Positions 25,300 through 36,100 of a stretch of 55,809 nt of DNA are shown here, one piece after another (the stretch's first letter is position 1; each line of letters opens with the position of its first letter). This DNA is from DATIJJ01 sp964612855 (GTDB taxonomy: Bacteria > Pseudomonadota > Gammaproteobacteria > DSM-16500). The notes beneath the pieces were generated by a model. That model was not told where the DNA came from, ran no database searches, and was given only the letters and a program-made list of their open reading frames with translations. The DNA is taken from the NCBI GenBank assembly GCA_964612855.1, contig CAZTDR010000007.1, positions 1-55,809 of the forward strand, given 5' to 3'. Made by a program: the position numbers and the translations under genes.

Positions 25300-25614
25300 A
25301 TGCATCAGAATTTTATTTGTCATGATGGAATAGACATTAATCCGAACATTAAAACAGCCATCATTTATGCAATTGATCATATCTTTTCTTATATAGTCGA
25401 GATTAAAGAAGGTAATACGAGTTATTACATAGAAAATAAAGGAGAGGTCTTACAGTTTGGTAATATGGAAGATGCGAGACAAGCGGCCATTAAAGAAAAG
25501 GTACAAGAGGCTTACCTGGCATTGAGTAAAACGTCAGAAGAAACAGACCTAACGACCTGTCATGCCAATCATCAAGACCATTATGATTATAGTCCAATAC
25601 AGTTAAAAAGTTAA
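25300..25614 (+). CDS. Small hypothetical protein, 104 residues
   Basis: A soluble 104-residue protein whose core (about residues 20-70) reads as two or three strands and a helix: IFSYIVEIKEGNTSYYIENK, GEVLQFGNMEDARQAAIKEK. This resembles small DUF-type proteins of gammaproteobacteria that carry a short beta sheet followed by an E-DAR-A helix, but I cannot name the family with confidence. The tail is His/Asp rich (CHANHQDHYDYSP). GAGGTACTAA gives a ribosome site. It lies after the cyanophycin operon and 4 bases before ndh, with which it is surely co-transcribed. Confidence 0.7.
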   Translation: MHQNFICHDGIDINPNIKTAIIYAIDHIFSYIVEIKEGNTSYYIENKGEVLQFGNMEDARQAAIKEKVQEAYLALSKTSEETDLTTCHANHQDHYDYSPIQLKS

Positions 25615-25618
25615 TCGC

Positions 25619-26926
25619 ATGCACAAAGATAGCAAGAAAAAAATTATTATTGTTGGTGGGGGCGCCGGAGGCTTAGAATTGGCAGCGAGGCTATGTAATA
25701 AATTTAAACGTAGAAAATCAATAGAAATTAGCTTAATTGATAAAAATTTAAAACACGTTTGGAAGCCATTATTTCATGAAATAGCTGCAGGTACATTTGC
25801 CAGTTATAATGAAGAAATCGACTATATTAGTTATGCTTATCAGATCGGTTTTAACTTTTTTTTAGGCGAAGTTAAAAAAATCGATCGTGCTCATAAGTCA
25901 ATAATAATCGCTCCTTATTATGAAAATGGGGAGCTTATACTGCCTGAACGTCAACTAACATATGATATTTTAATACTTGCGATCGGCAGCAAAATTAATG
26001 ATTTTAATATACCAGGTGTAACTGAACATTGCTTGTTATTAGATAGTTTGGCTGAAGCAGAAAGATGTAACCAAATACTATTGAACTACATTATCCGTTC
26101 TACCCAAGATAACATTAAAAAATTTAATATTAGCATCGTAGGCGGTGGCGCAACAGGTGTAGAATTGGCCGCAGAATTAAACTATGTTTTGACTGAAACA
26201 AAAAATTATAAAAATAATCCTGTGTATAAAAATATTAATAATTTTCAAGTGACCGTTATCGAAGCAGATGATCGATTATTAAATAACTTGCCAAAACGTA
26301 TATCCCAATCAGTAAATCATTATTTAAAAATAAATAATATAAATGTACTTACTAATACCTCAATTAGAGCCATTAAAAAAAATGGCTTGGTTGCTGCTTC
26401 TGGAAAATTTATTGAAGCTGATATGATGATTTGGGCTGCCGGCATTAAAGGTAATGCGGGATCATTCCATCATGATTTAGAAATAAACAAAATTAACCAG
26501 TTCATAGTGACGCAAACATTACAAACAAGCAAAGATGAAAGTATTTTTGCTTTTGGAGATTGTGCTAGCTGTCCCCAAATCCATCGAGATGGAACGCTAA
26601 CTTTTGTTCCTCCAAGAGCGCAAGCTGCACATCAACAGGCAAATTTATTGGTAAAATCTATTTCTTATTATTTAGATAATAAGAAATTACCCTTATATCA
26701 TTATCGAGATTATGGGTCATTAATTAGCTTGAGCCATTATGTAGTAGGTAACTTAATGAGTAAGGTTGCTAAAAGCTTATTTATTGAAGGCATATTGGCA
26801 AGATTTACTTACTGGATATTATATAAAAAACATTTAATCACCTTAAAAGGCGTTCGATATATTATATTAAATGCTTTTTCTGAGTTATTGATAAAAAAAC
26901 ATAGATCAGAAATTAAGCTGCATTGA
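25619..26926 (+). CDS. ndh: Type II NADH dehydrogenase-like FAD oxidoreductase
   Basis: A 435-residue NDH-2 family flavoprotein that passes electrons from NADH to quinone at the inner face of the membrane without pumping protons. The FAD fold is KKIIIVGGGAGGLELAARL at the start. The family word KPLFHEIAAGTF follows, and the NAD fold is ISIVGGGATGVELAAELN (about residue 180). MIWAAGIKG, SIFAFGDCASCP and FVPPRAQAAHQQANLL complete the set. The C-terminal amphipathic part (GILARFTYWILYKKH) can hold it to the membrane. It follows the 104-residue gene by 4 bases and has no ribosome site of its own, consistent with coupling. A terminator-like hairpin follows. Confidence 0.92.
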   Translation: MHKDSKKKIIIVGGGAGGLELAARLCNKFKRRKSIEISLIDKNLKHVWKPLFHEIAAGTFASYNEEIDYISYAYQIGFNFFLGEVKKIDRAHKSIIIAPYYENGELILPERQLTYDILILAIGSKINDFNIPGVTEHCLLLDSLAEAERCNQILLNYIIRSTQDNIKKFNISIVGGGATGVELAAELNYVLTETKNYKNNPVYKNINNFQVTVIEADDRLLNNLPKRISQSVNHYLKINNINVLTNTSIRAIKKNGLVAASGKFIEADMMIWAAGIKGNAGSFHHDLEINKINQFIVTQTLQTSKDESIFAFGDCASCPQIHRDGTLTFVPPRAQAAHQQANLLVKSISYYLDNKKLPLYHYRDYGSLISLSHYVVGNLMSKVAKSLFIEGILARFTYWILYKKHLITLKGVRYIILNAFSELLIKKHRSEIKLH

Positions 26927-26936
26927 GTATATAGTC

Positions 26937-26960
26937 CTCGCGATTGAAATCGCGGGTTTT
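26937..26960 (+). terminator. Rho-independent terminator after ndh
   Basis: A CGCGAT / ATCGCG stem closed by the tetraloop TGAA, extended by a T-G and a C-G pair, is followed by TTTT. It lies 11 bases after the ndh stop. Confidence 0.6.
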
Positions 26961-27086
26961 AAAATATCATCTTGGTTAGCGATCCACCCGTTTGGACTCC
27001 ACCTGGGTTTTTAAAAAAGCCTGCCACTCTTATCAGAATAAGACAGGAATGACAGGTAAGAAAATGCTTTTACTTTAAATTTTTAA

Positions 27087-27404
27087 TTATCTATCCTTAT
27101 TACCACCTCCTTCATTTTCATCTTCACCCTGATCACTGCTTTGTTCTTGACGATTGCTTTGATTGCTATCGCTCTCATGCGAATGCTCACCACCTTTGCG
27201 TCCTGCTTCACTTAAGCTGTCATGGCCACGTGTTTCAGCTGCTCTTTTACCACCTTCTACGCGACTCTCATGCGTACGCGCTTCTGCCCCTTTACGGCCC
27301 GCTTCGCTTAAACTTTCATGGCCTCGAGTTTCTGCTGCTTTTTTTCCTCCTTCAACTCGATTTTTATCTTGATCTTGTTTGCTACCATCACGGTTGCTTG
27401 ACAT
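27087..27404 (-). CDS. KGG-repeat stress protein (hydrophilic, LEA-like)
   Basis: A 105-residue, very hydrophilic protein made of KGG repeats: RVEGGKKAAETRGHESLSEA, GRKGAEARTHES, RVEGGKRAAETRGHDSLSEA, GRKGGEHSHES. These are the stress-induced bacterial repeat of the GsiB/YciG type, thought to stay unfolded and protect cell contents in dry, acid or starved conditions. A disordered Asp/Glu/Gly/Asn tail follows (QSSDQGEDENEGGGNKDR). GGAG 8 bases before the ATG fixes the start. The two long repeat units (about 33 residues each) arose by tandem duplication; their sequences are nearly identical. Single gene. Confidence 0.92.
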   Translation of the reverse strand: MSSNRDGSKQDQDKNRVEGGKKAAETRGHESLSEAGRKGAEARTHESRVEGGKRAAETRGHDSLSEAGRKGGEHSHESDSNQSNRQEQSSDQGEDENEGGGNKDR

Positions 27405-28110
27405 AGTGTGTCTCCTTATGAATTAAAGTGAGCCTTTATACCACACACTCAGCTTTTTTAGTTTTTTAGCATCCCACTTACAAGCCCTTTTCTAACCCAA
27501 AAAAGACTTACCCATTAATAATTATGTACATTTCATATTATAATCTGAGCTACATCTGGTGCTAAAAGCTAAAAATAATCAGTGCGCGGTATAAATAATT
27601 TTAAGTTAAATAAAAAGAGAAATCAGATAGATATTTACTATATCTGATACGGAAAGTACCATCTCGTTTTTATGGGTTATGTGATAACACTTTTTCACGC
27701 TTAGGCGATTGTCAGCTAAGGTATAGTTATTTAGACATTTTTGCCTTAATCTGATTTGCAGATGGAGTGTTAGAAAATATAATTTCCCGATGATGCAGAG
27801 TGAAAAAATGGCAAGCTCTTAAAATTGTATTCTACAAGAATGATAAAGCAATTAGGGCGTGTATCATTTGATACTCGCCGCATTTTAGATCGCGGGTTTT
27901 AAAATATTAGATTGCAAGATATTGCCCTTCAATTTCAATGAAAAAGCTGAAGAATAGCTCGCTATTTCGAACATTTTTTGTTGAAATTGAATCGCCGCAA
28001 GATGATGGTTTAAAGCCTGTGATCTCAGTGCTTAGTTTTCTGCCAAAGGCATTTTTAGAATTTCTTGAATAAAGAATATTTTTTCCCAAGTGCCCTATTT
28101 GCTATCCACC
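27405..28110. other. Gene-poor region with decayed repeats
   Basis: These 706 bases hold no gene I accept. The inverted repeat ATCAGATA/TATCTGAT lies at 27622-27648. The 19-base word ATCGCGGGTTTTAAAATAT (27889-27907) repeats the sequence at 26949-26967. TTCAATTTCAA and TTGAAATTGAA around 27927-27991 form another inverted repeat. Short coding-like shreds (VKKWQALKIVFYKNDKAIRA near 27808-27870; SPQDDGLKPVISVLSFLPKA near 27991-28070) lack starts, which suggests remains of one or more decayed genes. Confidence 0.45.
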
Positions 28111-28962
28111 TTATCCGTTTATTATTTTCCCTCCATTTACATGCAAAACTTGACCTGTCACATAGCTAGAATCAATCTCACTTGCTAAATAAACATAAGC
28201 AGGCGCTACCTCATAAGGTTCTCCTGCTCTTTTCATAGGCGTTTGCATGCCAAATTCAGCGACCTTTTTTGGGTCAAAACTGGCAGGAATAAGTGGGGTC
28301 CAGATGGGGCCGGGAGCCACGCCATTTACTCGAATCTTTTTTTCCACAAGTGATTGAGATAAAGCTCGCGTAAAACCAACTCCTGCTGCTTTTGTTGCGC
28401 TATAGTCTAGCAATAGAGGATTCCCTTCATAAGCTACAATTGATACGGTATTTATAATGGTGGAGCCTTCGGTCATAAACTTAAGTGCTTCTCTGGTTAA
28501 ATAAAACATTGAAAAGACATTTACTCTAAATATTCTTTCTAGTTTTTCATCTGTCACGTCTGCTAAATCATTAGTTTGATCTTGCTCTCCTGCATGGTTA
28601 ATTAGAATATTTATTTTATTAAAATCTGTAATTGTTTTTTCTACTATTTTCTTACAATGAGCGCTGCTACTTATATCACCTTCTTGAAGAACGCATTTCC
28701 TGCCAAGTGCCTCTACATGTTGTTTAGTCACAGCTGCATCAGAATGCTCATTTAAATAAGAGCAAACAATATCCGCCCCTTCTTTTGCAAAAAGAATAGC
28801 GATAGCGCGACCAATGCCACTATCTGCTCCTGTAATAATAGCCACTTTATCTTTTAATTTTTCACTGCCATGATAATTGGGATTATCAAATTTTGGTGGT
28901 GGTGACATTTTAGACTCATATCCTGGAAGTTCTTGTTGCTGCTCTGGTATTTTTGATGGCAT
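28111..28962 (-). CDS. SDR-family oxidoreductase, YghA/GSP39-like
   Basis: A 283-residue NAD(P)-dependent short-chain dehydrogenase of the long-N-terminus group (YghA, general stress protein 39). The N-terminal extension LPGYESKMSPPPKFDNPNY is typical of that group. The Rossmann motif is VAIITGADSGIGRAIAIL. NHAG stands where NNAG is usual. The catalytic Tyr and Lys are in LLLDYSATKAAG, with the serine in INTVSIVAYEG, and VNGVAPGPIWTPLI follows. It ends in YVTGQVLHVNGG. The ribosome site AAGAGGATT precedes the ATG. Substrate unknown; the group is often stress induced, and a KGG stress gene is a close neighbour. Confidence 0.93.
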   Translation of the reverse strand: MPSKIPEQQQELPGYESKMSPPPKFDNPNYHGSEKLKDKVAIITGADSGIGRAIAILFAKEGADIVCSYLNEHSDAAVTKQHVEALGRKCVLQEGDISSSAHCKKIVEKTITDFNKINILINHAGEQDQTNDLADVTDEKLERIFRVNVFSMFYLTREALKFMTEGSTIINTVSIVAYEGNPLLLDYSATKAAGVGFTRALSQSLVEKKIRVNGVAPGPIWTPLIPASFDPKKVAEFGMQTPMKRAGEPYEVAPAYVYLASEIDSSYVTGQVLHVNGGKIING

Positions 28963-29417
28963 GGTTTAATCCTCTTATTAATGTGCAAATAGAATTGAAT
29001 TTCTTTTTTTATTAAATTTTTTAAGTAAGCGATCCAATGTTTGATCACAAGCTTCTATGTAATTATCTGCAAATTTTTATTTTACATGAACTGCCGAGAA
29101 GCCCGAACTTACCTGGTAATTACCAGCACTGACGCACCAACGATTAGTCGCCTATAAATCAAAAAGTTACGCGGCAAGTGAACACTACAAAAATGCTTTT
29201 GTAGGGGCGGACCCATGTGCCCGCCCGGATTTTACGGTTTAGGCTGTTGCTTGGACATGGTCCGTCCCTACAATTTAGGTAATTTATAAAGAATTAAATT
29301 GCTGAGCTCTACAAAGGGCTATCTCGTAAATAATGCGAGCCTACGTAATGACCGTAGTATGCTGGGTAACTAAGTACTCTATTACTACGAAGTGAGCATA
29401 GTTATGATGTGGCCTCT
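28963..29417. other. Intergenic region with GTAGGGGCGG repeat
   Basis: A 455-base gap between two minus-strand genes, so it holds the SDR promoter and the barrel-protein 3' end. It contains one inverted-repeat element (29199-29273). The rest shows only short palindromic words (TTACCTGGTAATTACCAG near 29110) and no gene. Confidence 0.5.
29199..29273. repeat. Dispersed element with TTGTAGGGGCGGACC ends
   Basis: The 75-base element has terminal inverted repeats TTGTAGGGGCGGACC and GGTCCGTCCCTACAA with one mismatch. Its TTGTAGGGGC end is shared with the GGGCATGGC family (12200-12209 and 16519-16528), so it may be a distant cousin. No gene inside. Confidence 0.65.
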
Positions 29418-30110
29418 TTAGCAAAAACAATAAATAAGTCCAAAAATAACTTCGCTTACCTGCGGTGTAAATTTTGTTTTTTTGCTGACGGCGCTCAATG
29501 GATCGATAGTCTGCACATTGGTATTGTTATAAGAAACATTATCATATTCCATTCTCATAGCGAGTTGTGTGGTTAGCATTCGCTGCAATCCTAATCCCCA
29601 ACGAAAACCACTTAGATTTTTATTTGTATTGGCAAGTGAAGTATCTGTAGTAGAAACTTTAAAATTACCGTTTGCATAACCGAGACGCCCGTAAAACAAC
29701 GTATTATCATTATAAAAATAACCCGGAATCAAACTGACTCCAAAACTGTAAGGCATTCGATAGGTTGTCTTGCTGAAACTCTGATGTACAAATTCATCAT
29801 TGGAATCTTGATGTTCCAGCGAGCTTAAATTAGCATTTAATTCGCCGCCTAAATAGAGATTATTCCATTTGCCAGCATTTGATAATTTTTTACCGTAGCC
29901 TGCGAAAAGAGTTCCGAGTAAACCCGTAGCAGATAGTTGATTATCATTTTTAACATCAAATCCATATATGCCCGGCTGAAATACATGTGAGGTGACTGTA
30001 ATATTGGCGATATTCGGTCCTAAACCTGCGCCTGCATAAAAACCAGTCGTCGCATTAGCAGTAAAGCCTATGGACAACAAAACACTTCCTATCAATAACT
30101 TCTTAATCAT
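29418..30110 (-). CDS. Outer-membrane beta-barrel protein (OmpA/porin-like fold)
   Basis: A 230-residue exported protein. The signal peptide (MIKKLLIGSVLLSIGFTANA) is cleaved after ANA. About eight alternating strands follow (GFYAGAGLGPNIANITVTS, GTLFAGYGKKL, LYLGGELNANL, SFGVSLIPGYFY, LFYGRLGYANGNFKV, RWGLGLQRML, AMRMEYDNVSY), ending in the strand EVIFGLIYCF with the C-terminal aromatic required for barrel assembly. This is the small outer-membrane barrel fold; specific function is unknown, with adhesion or surface exposure typical. Ribosome site GAGGAAT. Single gene. Confidence 0.88.
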   Translation of the reverse strand: MIKKLLIGSVLLSIGFTANATTGFYAGAGLGPNIANITVTSHVFQPGIYGFDVKNDNQLSATGLLGTLFAGYGKKLSNAGKWNNLYLGGELNANLSSLEHQDSNDEFVHQSFSKTTYRMPYSFGVSLIPGYFYNDNTLFYGRLGYANGNFKVSTTDTSLANTNKNLSGFRWGLGLQRMLTTQLAMRMEYDNVSYNNTNVQTIDPLSAVSKKTKFTPQVSEVIFGLIYCFC

Positions 30111-30218
30111 ATAATTCCTCTGTTTATATTTCGATTTTTAAAAGCACTATAAAGACCGATGCGTTAAAATTTAAATAGGTTGGTTAAAGGTGTAATTCAA
30201 CTCAACAGGCCCTATTTT

Positions 30219-30824
30219 CTAATCAAATTTATCAACTCTTCCAGGCAATATATAAAGTAAAGTGGGAGTAATTAAAAAGACACAAGCGATTGTTATGTTA
30301 TGGTGGGCAATAATTAGCGCCGCCATATAAAATATCGGCGCAATAAAAATACGACGAATAACGGCTTGACGAATTGCAGCAGTATAAATATCACGATTTA
30401 AATGATAAGCATGGGCACATAAAATAGTTAACAATTGCCCCATGCTAGCGCAAATTAAATTGATGGCATAAAAAGATAAGCTGGCTATATGAGTGGGGTA
30501 AGCGGCTAATAAACTCGCTGAAAAGGGTACAATACAAATTAGCATAAGATAAAGTACATTCGACCAAAGATAAGGTCGATTGACTCGCTCCAGTAAGCCT
30601 AGCTGAAAATTCATCGCAATCCACAATGTGCCCAAAATAATAAAGCTGCCCATATAAATAATGAGCTTAATTAGAATGGTTGATTGAAGATGTGCAACAA
30701 GATTTGTCGTTTTTATATCAGATGGCAAGCGCAAATCTAAAATTAAAATAGTCATGGCAATAGCAAAAATACCATCTGTTAATCCTTCGAGTCTCGACAC
30801 TTTCAGTATGTGCTTTTGTATCAT
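30219..30824 (-). CDS. TMEM175-family (DUF1211) potassium channel-like membrane protein
   Basis: A 201-residue integral membrane protein of the prokaryotic TMEM175 type. The first helix carries RLEGLTDGIFAIAMTILILD, the family's R...F(S/T)DG.FAIA.T signature with Leu at the Phe position. About six hydrophobic helices follow (IYMGSFIILGTLWIA, LWSNVLYLMLICIVPF, APIFYMAALIIAHH, VFLITPTLLYIL). Bacterial members form tetrameric potassium-selective channels without the usual TVGYG filter. The RxxxFSD-like motif with substitution makes activity likely but unproven. The start has only a weak ribosome site (AAGGATATC). Single gene. Confidence 0.87.
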   Translation of the reverse strand: MIQKHILKVSRLEGLTDGIFAIAMTILILDLRLPSDIKTTNLVAHLQSTILIKLIIYMGSFIILGTLWIAMNFQLGLLERVNRPYLWSNVLYLMLICIVPFSASLLAAYPTHIASLSFYAINLICASMGQLLTILCAHAYHLNRDIYTAAIRQAVIRRIFIAPIFYMAALIIAHHNITIACVFLITPTLLYILPGRVDKFD

Positions 30825-30953
30825 GATATCCTTATCAAGCTATCTAACTTTTTAATGAGCAATCCACTAAAATAAATGGATTGGGCTAGCTGCGTCCTTG
30901 AGCCAGGCTCGTATAATTTTGCAAAACCGACCCCATTTCAAATATGAAAGAAA

Positions 30954-33035
30954 TTAAATATTATGCTTATTAAGATCAGCGGAGCTAACAACTTTGTTTC
31001 TCCCCGAGTTTTTTGCAACATAAAGCGCCTTGTCCGCCGTTTCAATTAAAGATTTTGTATCTTTGCCGTCTTTGGGATAAGAGGAAACCCCAATTGAAAC
31101 AGTAATTTTGCTTAATACATCAGCACCATATTTTATTAGCAACCGCGACACATTAAATCTAATATCTTCAGCTCTTTTATAGGCAGAATCTAAATCTGTA
31201 TCATAAAAAACAATAATGAATTCTTCTCCCCCAAAACGTGCCGCAATATCGCCTGGCCTTGTGTCATCAATTAATATTTTACTAAATTCTTTTAAAACCA
31301 TGTCGCCAGCATCATGGCCATGTACATCATTAATTCGTTTAAAATGATCCAAATCCATCATTAAAATAGAGATGGATTCATTATTTCTTTCTGATTGTGC
31401 AATTTGCTTATTTAAAAATTCTTCCAAATATCGTCTATTATATAATGTAGTTAAGGGGTCACGAATCGACTGATATCTTAAATTTTCACGTAATGTTACA
31501 TTCGCTAGCGCTAATGCGGTAACTTCAGCAAATGCACCTACGATTAATTTATCGTTGCTGTCTAAGTTTGATTCTGAGACAGAATCGTCATATTCAATAT
31601 AAAGTAATCCAAAAATATCATTTTGTGCACGAAGAGGTACGCACATATGAAAAACATCTTCATTACTATGAGCACAAACCACATCCGTCTTTTTCATACG
31701 GCTATGTATTTTACCGAGTCGGAGTGCCCAGCATTCACTAGGTGAAAATTGTCTGATTGATACTTTAGGCGAGCCCCAGCTACTATCGGACTCCAGTAAA
31801 TTTTTTGAAGGATGCATAATATAAAGATGGCCGTTAGAAAAATCCAGGATTTGTTTGGCATATTTGGCGGCAATCATGGATAGTTCCGTTAAAGAATTGG
31901 CTGCTAACATTACATCGCTCATTTCTAACAAAATAGTAATTTTTTTATTTTTATTTGTTAATTCTTTCATGGTATTTTGTAATTTTAAATTTGCTCTTTT
32001 CAATTCTTCTTGAGCCTTTACACGTTCAGTAATGTTTCTAAGAATATGTACGGCTCCTAATAAATTTTCATTATTAAAAAGTTTGCTACTGTTTATTTCA
32101 TATGATAAAACTTCTCCACCACGATTAATTTCAATGCTTTTTGAATAAGGTTCGGTTGCTGAGAAAGATTCTTTCCAAAGATCTAATATTTTTTCTTTGA
32201 TGCCATCAGACTGTGGTAATGAGTTTTCAATAGGATCACCAATTTCAGGCTCATGCTGAAATAAATTAGAAAATTCTTTTTTGAAAGCTGTATTAAAATT
32301 TAAAAATCTCAATTTGGTATCAGCTACTACAATAATATCTTTTGCCCCGTCGATAATACCCCGCAATTGCTTTTCTTTCTCATTCATCTCTTTTCTGCTT
32401 TTATTTAAGAAAATAAAAGCCAGTATGAGAAAAAATAAGCTGATAATATGAGCCAAGACAAGCAGAATACTATTAAATTTAGTTTCTCTTTTTACAATTT
32501 TATTTCTATCTTTTAAAAAATCGTTTTCTTTATCAATAAATAAATTAGTAGATTGACGAATTTTTTCAGCAAGGAGCTTGCTTGTATTTAGGAGCTTAGC
32601 GGTTTCAAAAGAATTAGCCGAATTTTTTATTTTTACGGCATCAATTTGATTCATCAGTTGTAATCTTTTTTCGACTAATAAACGTATTTCTAAAAGATGA
32701 TCAAGTTGCTCTGGATTATCTGATACCATTTGATAAAGGCGAATAAATGTCATGTTTAATGTTGAGATCATTTTTTCGTATTCTATCTTATAATTTTCAT
32801 CGCCGAATAAGAGATAACCTCTGCGTAAAAATTCAATATAAGTTATATTTTCTAACGTTTTTTCTGCGTTTATTACCACTTTGTAAGTATGGTCAACCCA
32901 ATCAGCTGCTTTTAATAGTTTTTTGAATTGAATGATTGATAAAACTGAAACAAAAATTAAAATAGATATAGACATGCTAAAGAAAAATGCAAAGGCCCAT
33001 TTTGAGAATTTTTCTTTAACTTTTTTTTCTAACAT
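30954..33035 (-). CDS. Membrane diguanylate cyclase: CHASE3-like, PAS, GAF, GGDEF
   Basis: A 693-residue sensor that would make c-di-GMP from GTP. Two membrane helices (about 13-37 and 188-210) bracket a helical periplasmic sensor of CHASE3 type. A PAS domain (about 222-340), a coiled coil, a GAF domain (about 370-510) and a GGDEF domain (522-690) follow. The active site is GGEEF at 602-606. An RxxD inhibitory site (RPGD, 593-596) sits at the expected five-residue distance, so product feedback is likely. DPLTTLYNRRYLEEF opens the domain. It is the last of four c-di-GMP genes in a row on this strand, 138 bases after the 1907-residue gene. The GAF resembles that of the 527-residue protein upstream (CWALR). 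Confidence 0.93.
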   Translation of the reverse strand: MLEKKVKEKFSKWAFAFFFSMSISILIFVSVLSIIQFKKLLKAADWVDHTYKVVINAEKTLENITYIEFLRRGYLLFGDENYKIEYEKMISTLNMTFIRLYQMVSDNPEQLDHLLEIRLLVEKRLQLMNQIDAVKIKNSANSFETAKLLNTSKLLAEKIRQSTNLFIDKENDFLKDRNKIVKRETKFNSILLVLAHIISLFFLILAFIFLNKSRKEMNEKEKQLRGIIDGAKDIIVVADTKLRFLNFNTAFKKEFSNLFQHEPEIGDPIENSLPQSDGIKEKILDLWKESFSATEPYSKSIEINRGGEVLSYEINSSKLFNNENLLGAVHILRNITERVKAQEELKRANLKLQNTMKELTNKNKKITILLEMSDVMLAANSLTELSMIAAKYAKQILDFSNGHLYIMHPSKNLLESDSSWGSPKVSIRQFSPSECWALRLGKIHSRMKKTDVVCAHSNEDVFHMCVPLRAQNDIFGLLYIEYDDSVSESNLDSNDKLIVGAFAEVTALALANVTLRENLRYQSIRDPLTTLYNRRYLEEFLNKQIAQSERNNESISILMMDLDHFKRINDVHGHDAGDMVLKEFSKILIDDTRPGDIAARFGGEEFIIVFYDTDLDSAYKRAEDIRFNVSRLLIKYGADVLSKITVSIGVSSYPKDGKDTKSLIETADKALYVAKNSGRNKVVSSADLNKHNI

Positions 33036-33173
33036 AGTCCTTCCTACATTAAATAAACCAGTTAAACAAGCCTAATGTTATATCAATGCCAAAAATGAAA
33101 ACAGCTTATCAATATTTATCTTATTATATTATAAAGCAAAAGCGTGATATTTTGTATAAAAATAACCCGATTA

Positions 33174-36100
33174 TTATCTTTCATTAAAGATAGAATCTAA
33201 TAGTATTTTAGATTTTATTGAATCCAGCGGTTTTCCCAAATAGTTGCCTTGTAATTCATCGATGGTTTTATTTTTTAAAAAAATCACTTGCTCTTCATTT
33301 TCCACTCCCTCAGCTACAACCGATAACTTTAACTTATGTCCTATAGAAATAATAAGAGAAATTAACTCTTCGTCTACATCACTTTTTCCAATTTGATCTA
33401 TAAAAGTTTGTGGAATTTTAATTTTGTCAACCGGTAAACGTCTTAAATAAGAAAGACTCGAATATTCCATGCCAAAATCATCTAATATTAATTTAAATCC
33501 AGCACTTTTTAATTGATTGAGTTGATCTAAAATAATATCATTTGATCCGATAAATATATTTTCTGTAAGCTCAAATTGTAAAGTTCTCGGATCTAGCTGG
33601 GTTTCTTGTAAGATAGGAAAAATAACACTAATCACGTTTTTTTTGTTAATTTGCAAACCTGAAATATTAATTGCAATAGGAACAATTGCTAAATTTTCTG
33701 AAATCCAATCTTTAATTTGATAGCAAACCGTTTTTAAAACAAAAGTAGTTAAAGGCAAAATTAAACCTGATTTCTCGGCCAAAGTAATAAAAGATTTCGC
33801 TTCTTCGATGCCTTTATCAGGATTATTCCAGCGCAAAAGCGCTTCGAAGCTAACAATTTTATTATTTTTTGCGGAAAAAATAGGTTGATAATAAACACAA
33901 AATTCTTTGGCCTCAAATGCTCGCCACAACGCGTGCTCCTGATCACTTAGACTTTTGACTTGTAAATTTAAATGGGAAGAATAAAACTGGTAACTTCCTT
34001 TATTTTGTGCCTTTACTCGATAAAGTGCTGTGTCCGCTTTTTTTAATAAATCAATGATGTTATCGCCATCAATTGGAAAAAGGCTAATTCCGATGCTTAA
34101 TTTTAAATGTATACTATTGCCATGAATGTCTACAGGATTTTTAAAGCGCTGTAAAAAACGGTCTGAAAATTCATTTACCTCATTTATTTCAATTTCATTT
34201 AACATAACAACAAATTCATCACCACCTAATCTGACTCCAAGATCGACAGGGCGAAGAGATGATTTTAATTGCTCAGAAAAATAGAGTAAAACTTTGTCGC
34301 CAATCGCATGACCAAGGCTATCATTAATAGGTTTAAAGTTATCTAGATCAAAAAACAAGATAGCAATTGTTCTTTTTGTGTTTTTAATTATGACTGATTC
34401 AAATGTTTGGTAAAGTAAATTGCGATTAGCCAGTCCAGTTAGAGGATCATGTGTGGCAAGATAATATAACCTAGCATTTTCTAATGAAATGGCAGCTTGC
34501 GATGAAAGAATTTGTAAGGTATGAATTTTTTCTGCTGTGAAAACATTGTTTAAAGTTTTATTTTCTAAATATAATATACTTTGAAGTTTACCCTTGTGAT
34601 GAATTGGAATGACTAGAATTGATTTAACATTTGCATTATTTAAATAAGCATCTTTATTCCGCAAAATTGAAAAATCATCTTTTGATTGAATTACCCGGGC
34701 TTTTTCTGTGCGCAGTACATATCGCATCAAGGAAAGAGGTAAATCAATTCTATCATCTAAGTTGCTCGAACGTGAAAGAAGTATTTTTTGTGTTGAAACA
34801 TTCCCTTCTGCTTTGATGTACCATGAGCTATCTTCCTTTTCTATAAACACCCCACGATCCGCCCCGGCATTTTGTAGCAAAATAATTAATAATTTTGTTA
34901 ATAATTTTTCCAGTTTTATTTCGCTTGAAATGGCACGGGTTGCTTTTATGATTGATAAGATATCAAGCGAATAATTGCTGTTTTCTTGGCTCAAATCCTG
35001 ATTTGAGAGAGGAGTTAGAGTAATAGGATTCATTTTATTGAGCAATTCTGGATAACTTTTTTCTAACGATAATATTTTTATTTTTATTTCTAACTTATTG
35101 TATAGAGAATGTGCTTCAACTAAATTGAGCATGGCAGCATTGTCAGCATTTAATTCGAAATATAGCTCGCCTAAACGCTCATGTGAGATGGCGGCTATAT
35201 TAAATGCGTTTCTTTTTTTTGCTAACTCAATAGATTTGTTATATAATTTAATCGCTAAAATTTCGCTCTTTTTAAACCGATTTATCTCTGCTAAAAGTAG
35301 TAGTTTATAGTGCTCAAAATTTTCAGGACACCACTTTGCTATTTTTTTAAAATAAATGGTTGTTCTAAATAATTCAAAATAAAATTTTGCAGTTTTTTTA
35401 TTATTATAGTAAGCTGTAATTGATAGTACATAATAGAAAAAGCCTTCCATGTAATTTAATGCACCTGAAGTATATTCAGCATATTTTTTAAATTTCTTTC
35501 CAAATTCAATTGCCTCATGAAAATTACTTAGTAAATAACAGGTTTTTATGGCTTGCGTATAAAAAATGCTAATTTCAGAATAATTTTTTGTATTTAATAC
35601 GCTTTTTTCCAGCAATTTAACTTCATCAAAATTTAAAATTGGCTTTTCTAACGCGTCATAAAAATAATTTGAGAAGATTGTTAATTGACGAAAGTCATTG
35701 GCATTTGAGCGATTAATAAAGCTGTTCCTGATTTTCAAATATTGTCTAATTTCACTCACGGGTTTGCCCATCATCGAAGCTGTCATAATAATTAAAAGAC
35801 TAGCATAATTGCCATAGACATAATCACCAAATTCACGACATTGTTGATAACAATCAAGCGCCATGCTGAAGCTTTTTTCTATGGGAAGTCGCCAAGGGTT
35901 AATAAAGCACGCTAAAATGAAACCATTTTTTCCCTCAAAAGGACTGTCCGTATACTGTAGTGCTAATTTATTTGCTAATTCTGTGAAGTCTAATGCGGTT
36001 TGATACCATCCTAAGCCATGCATAATAGCAAAAGCATAGACATAAAAAGCAAAGCTGGTACTTTCAGTTCGGCCATAATTCAAGCTCAATCGTACATTAA

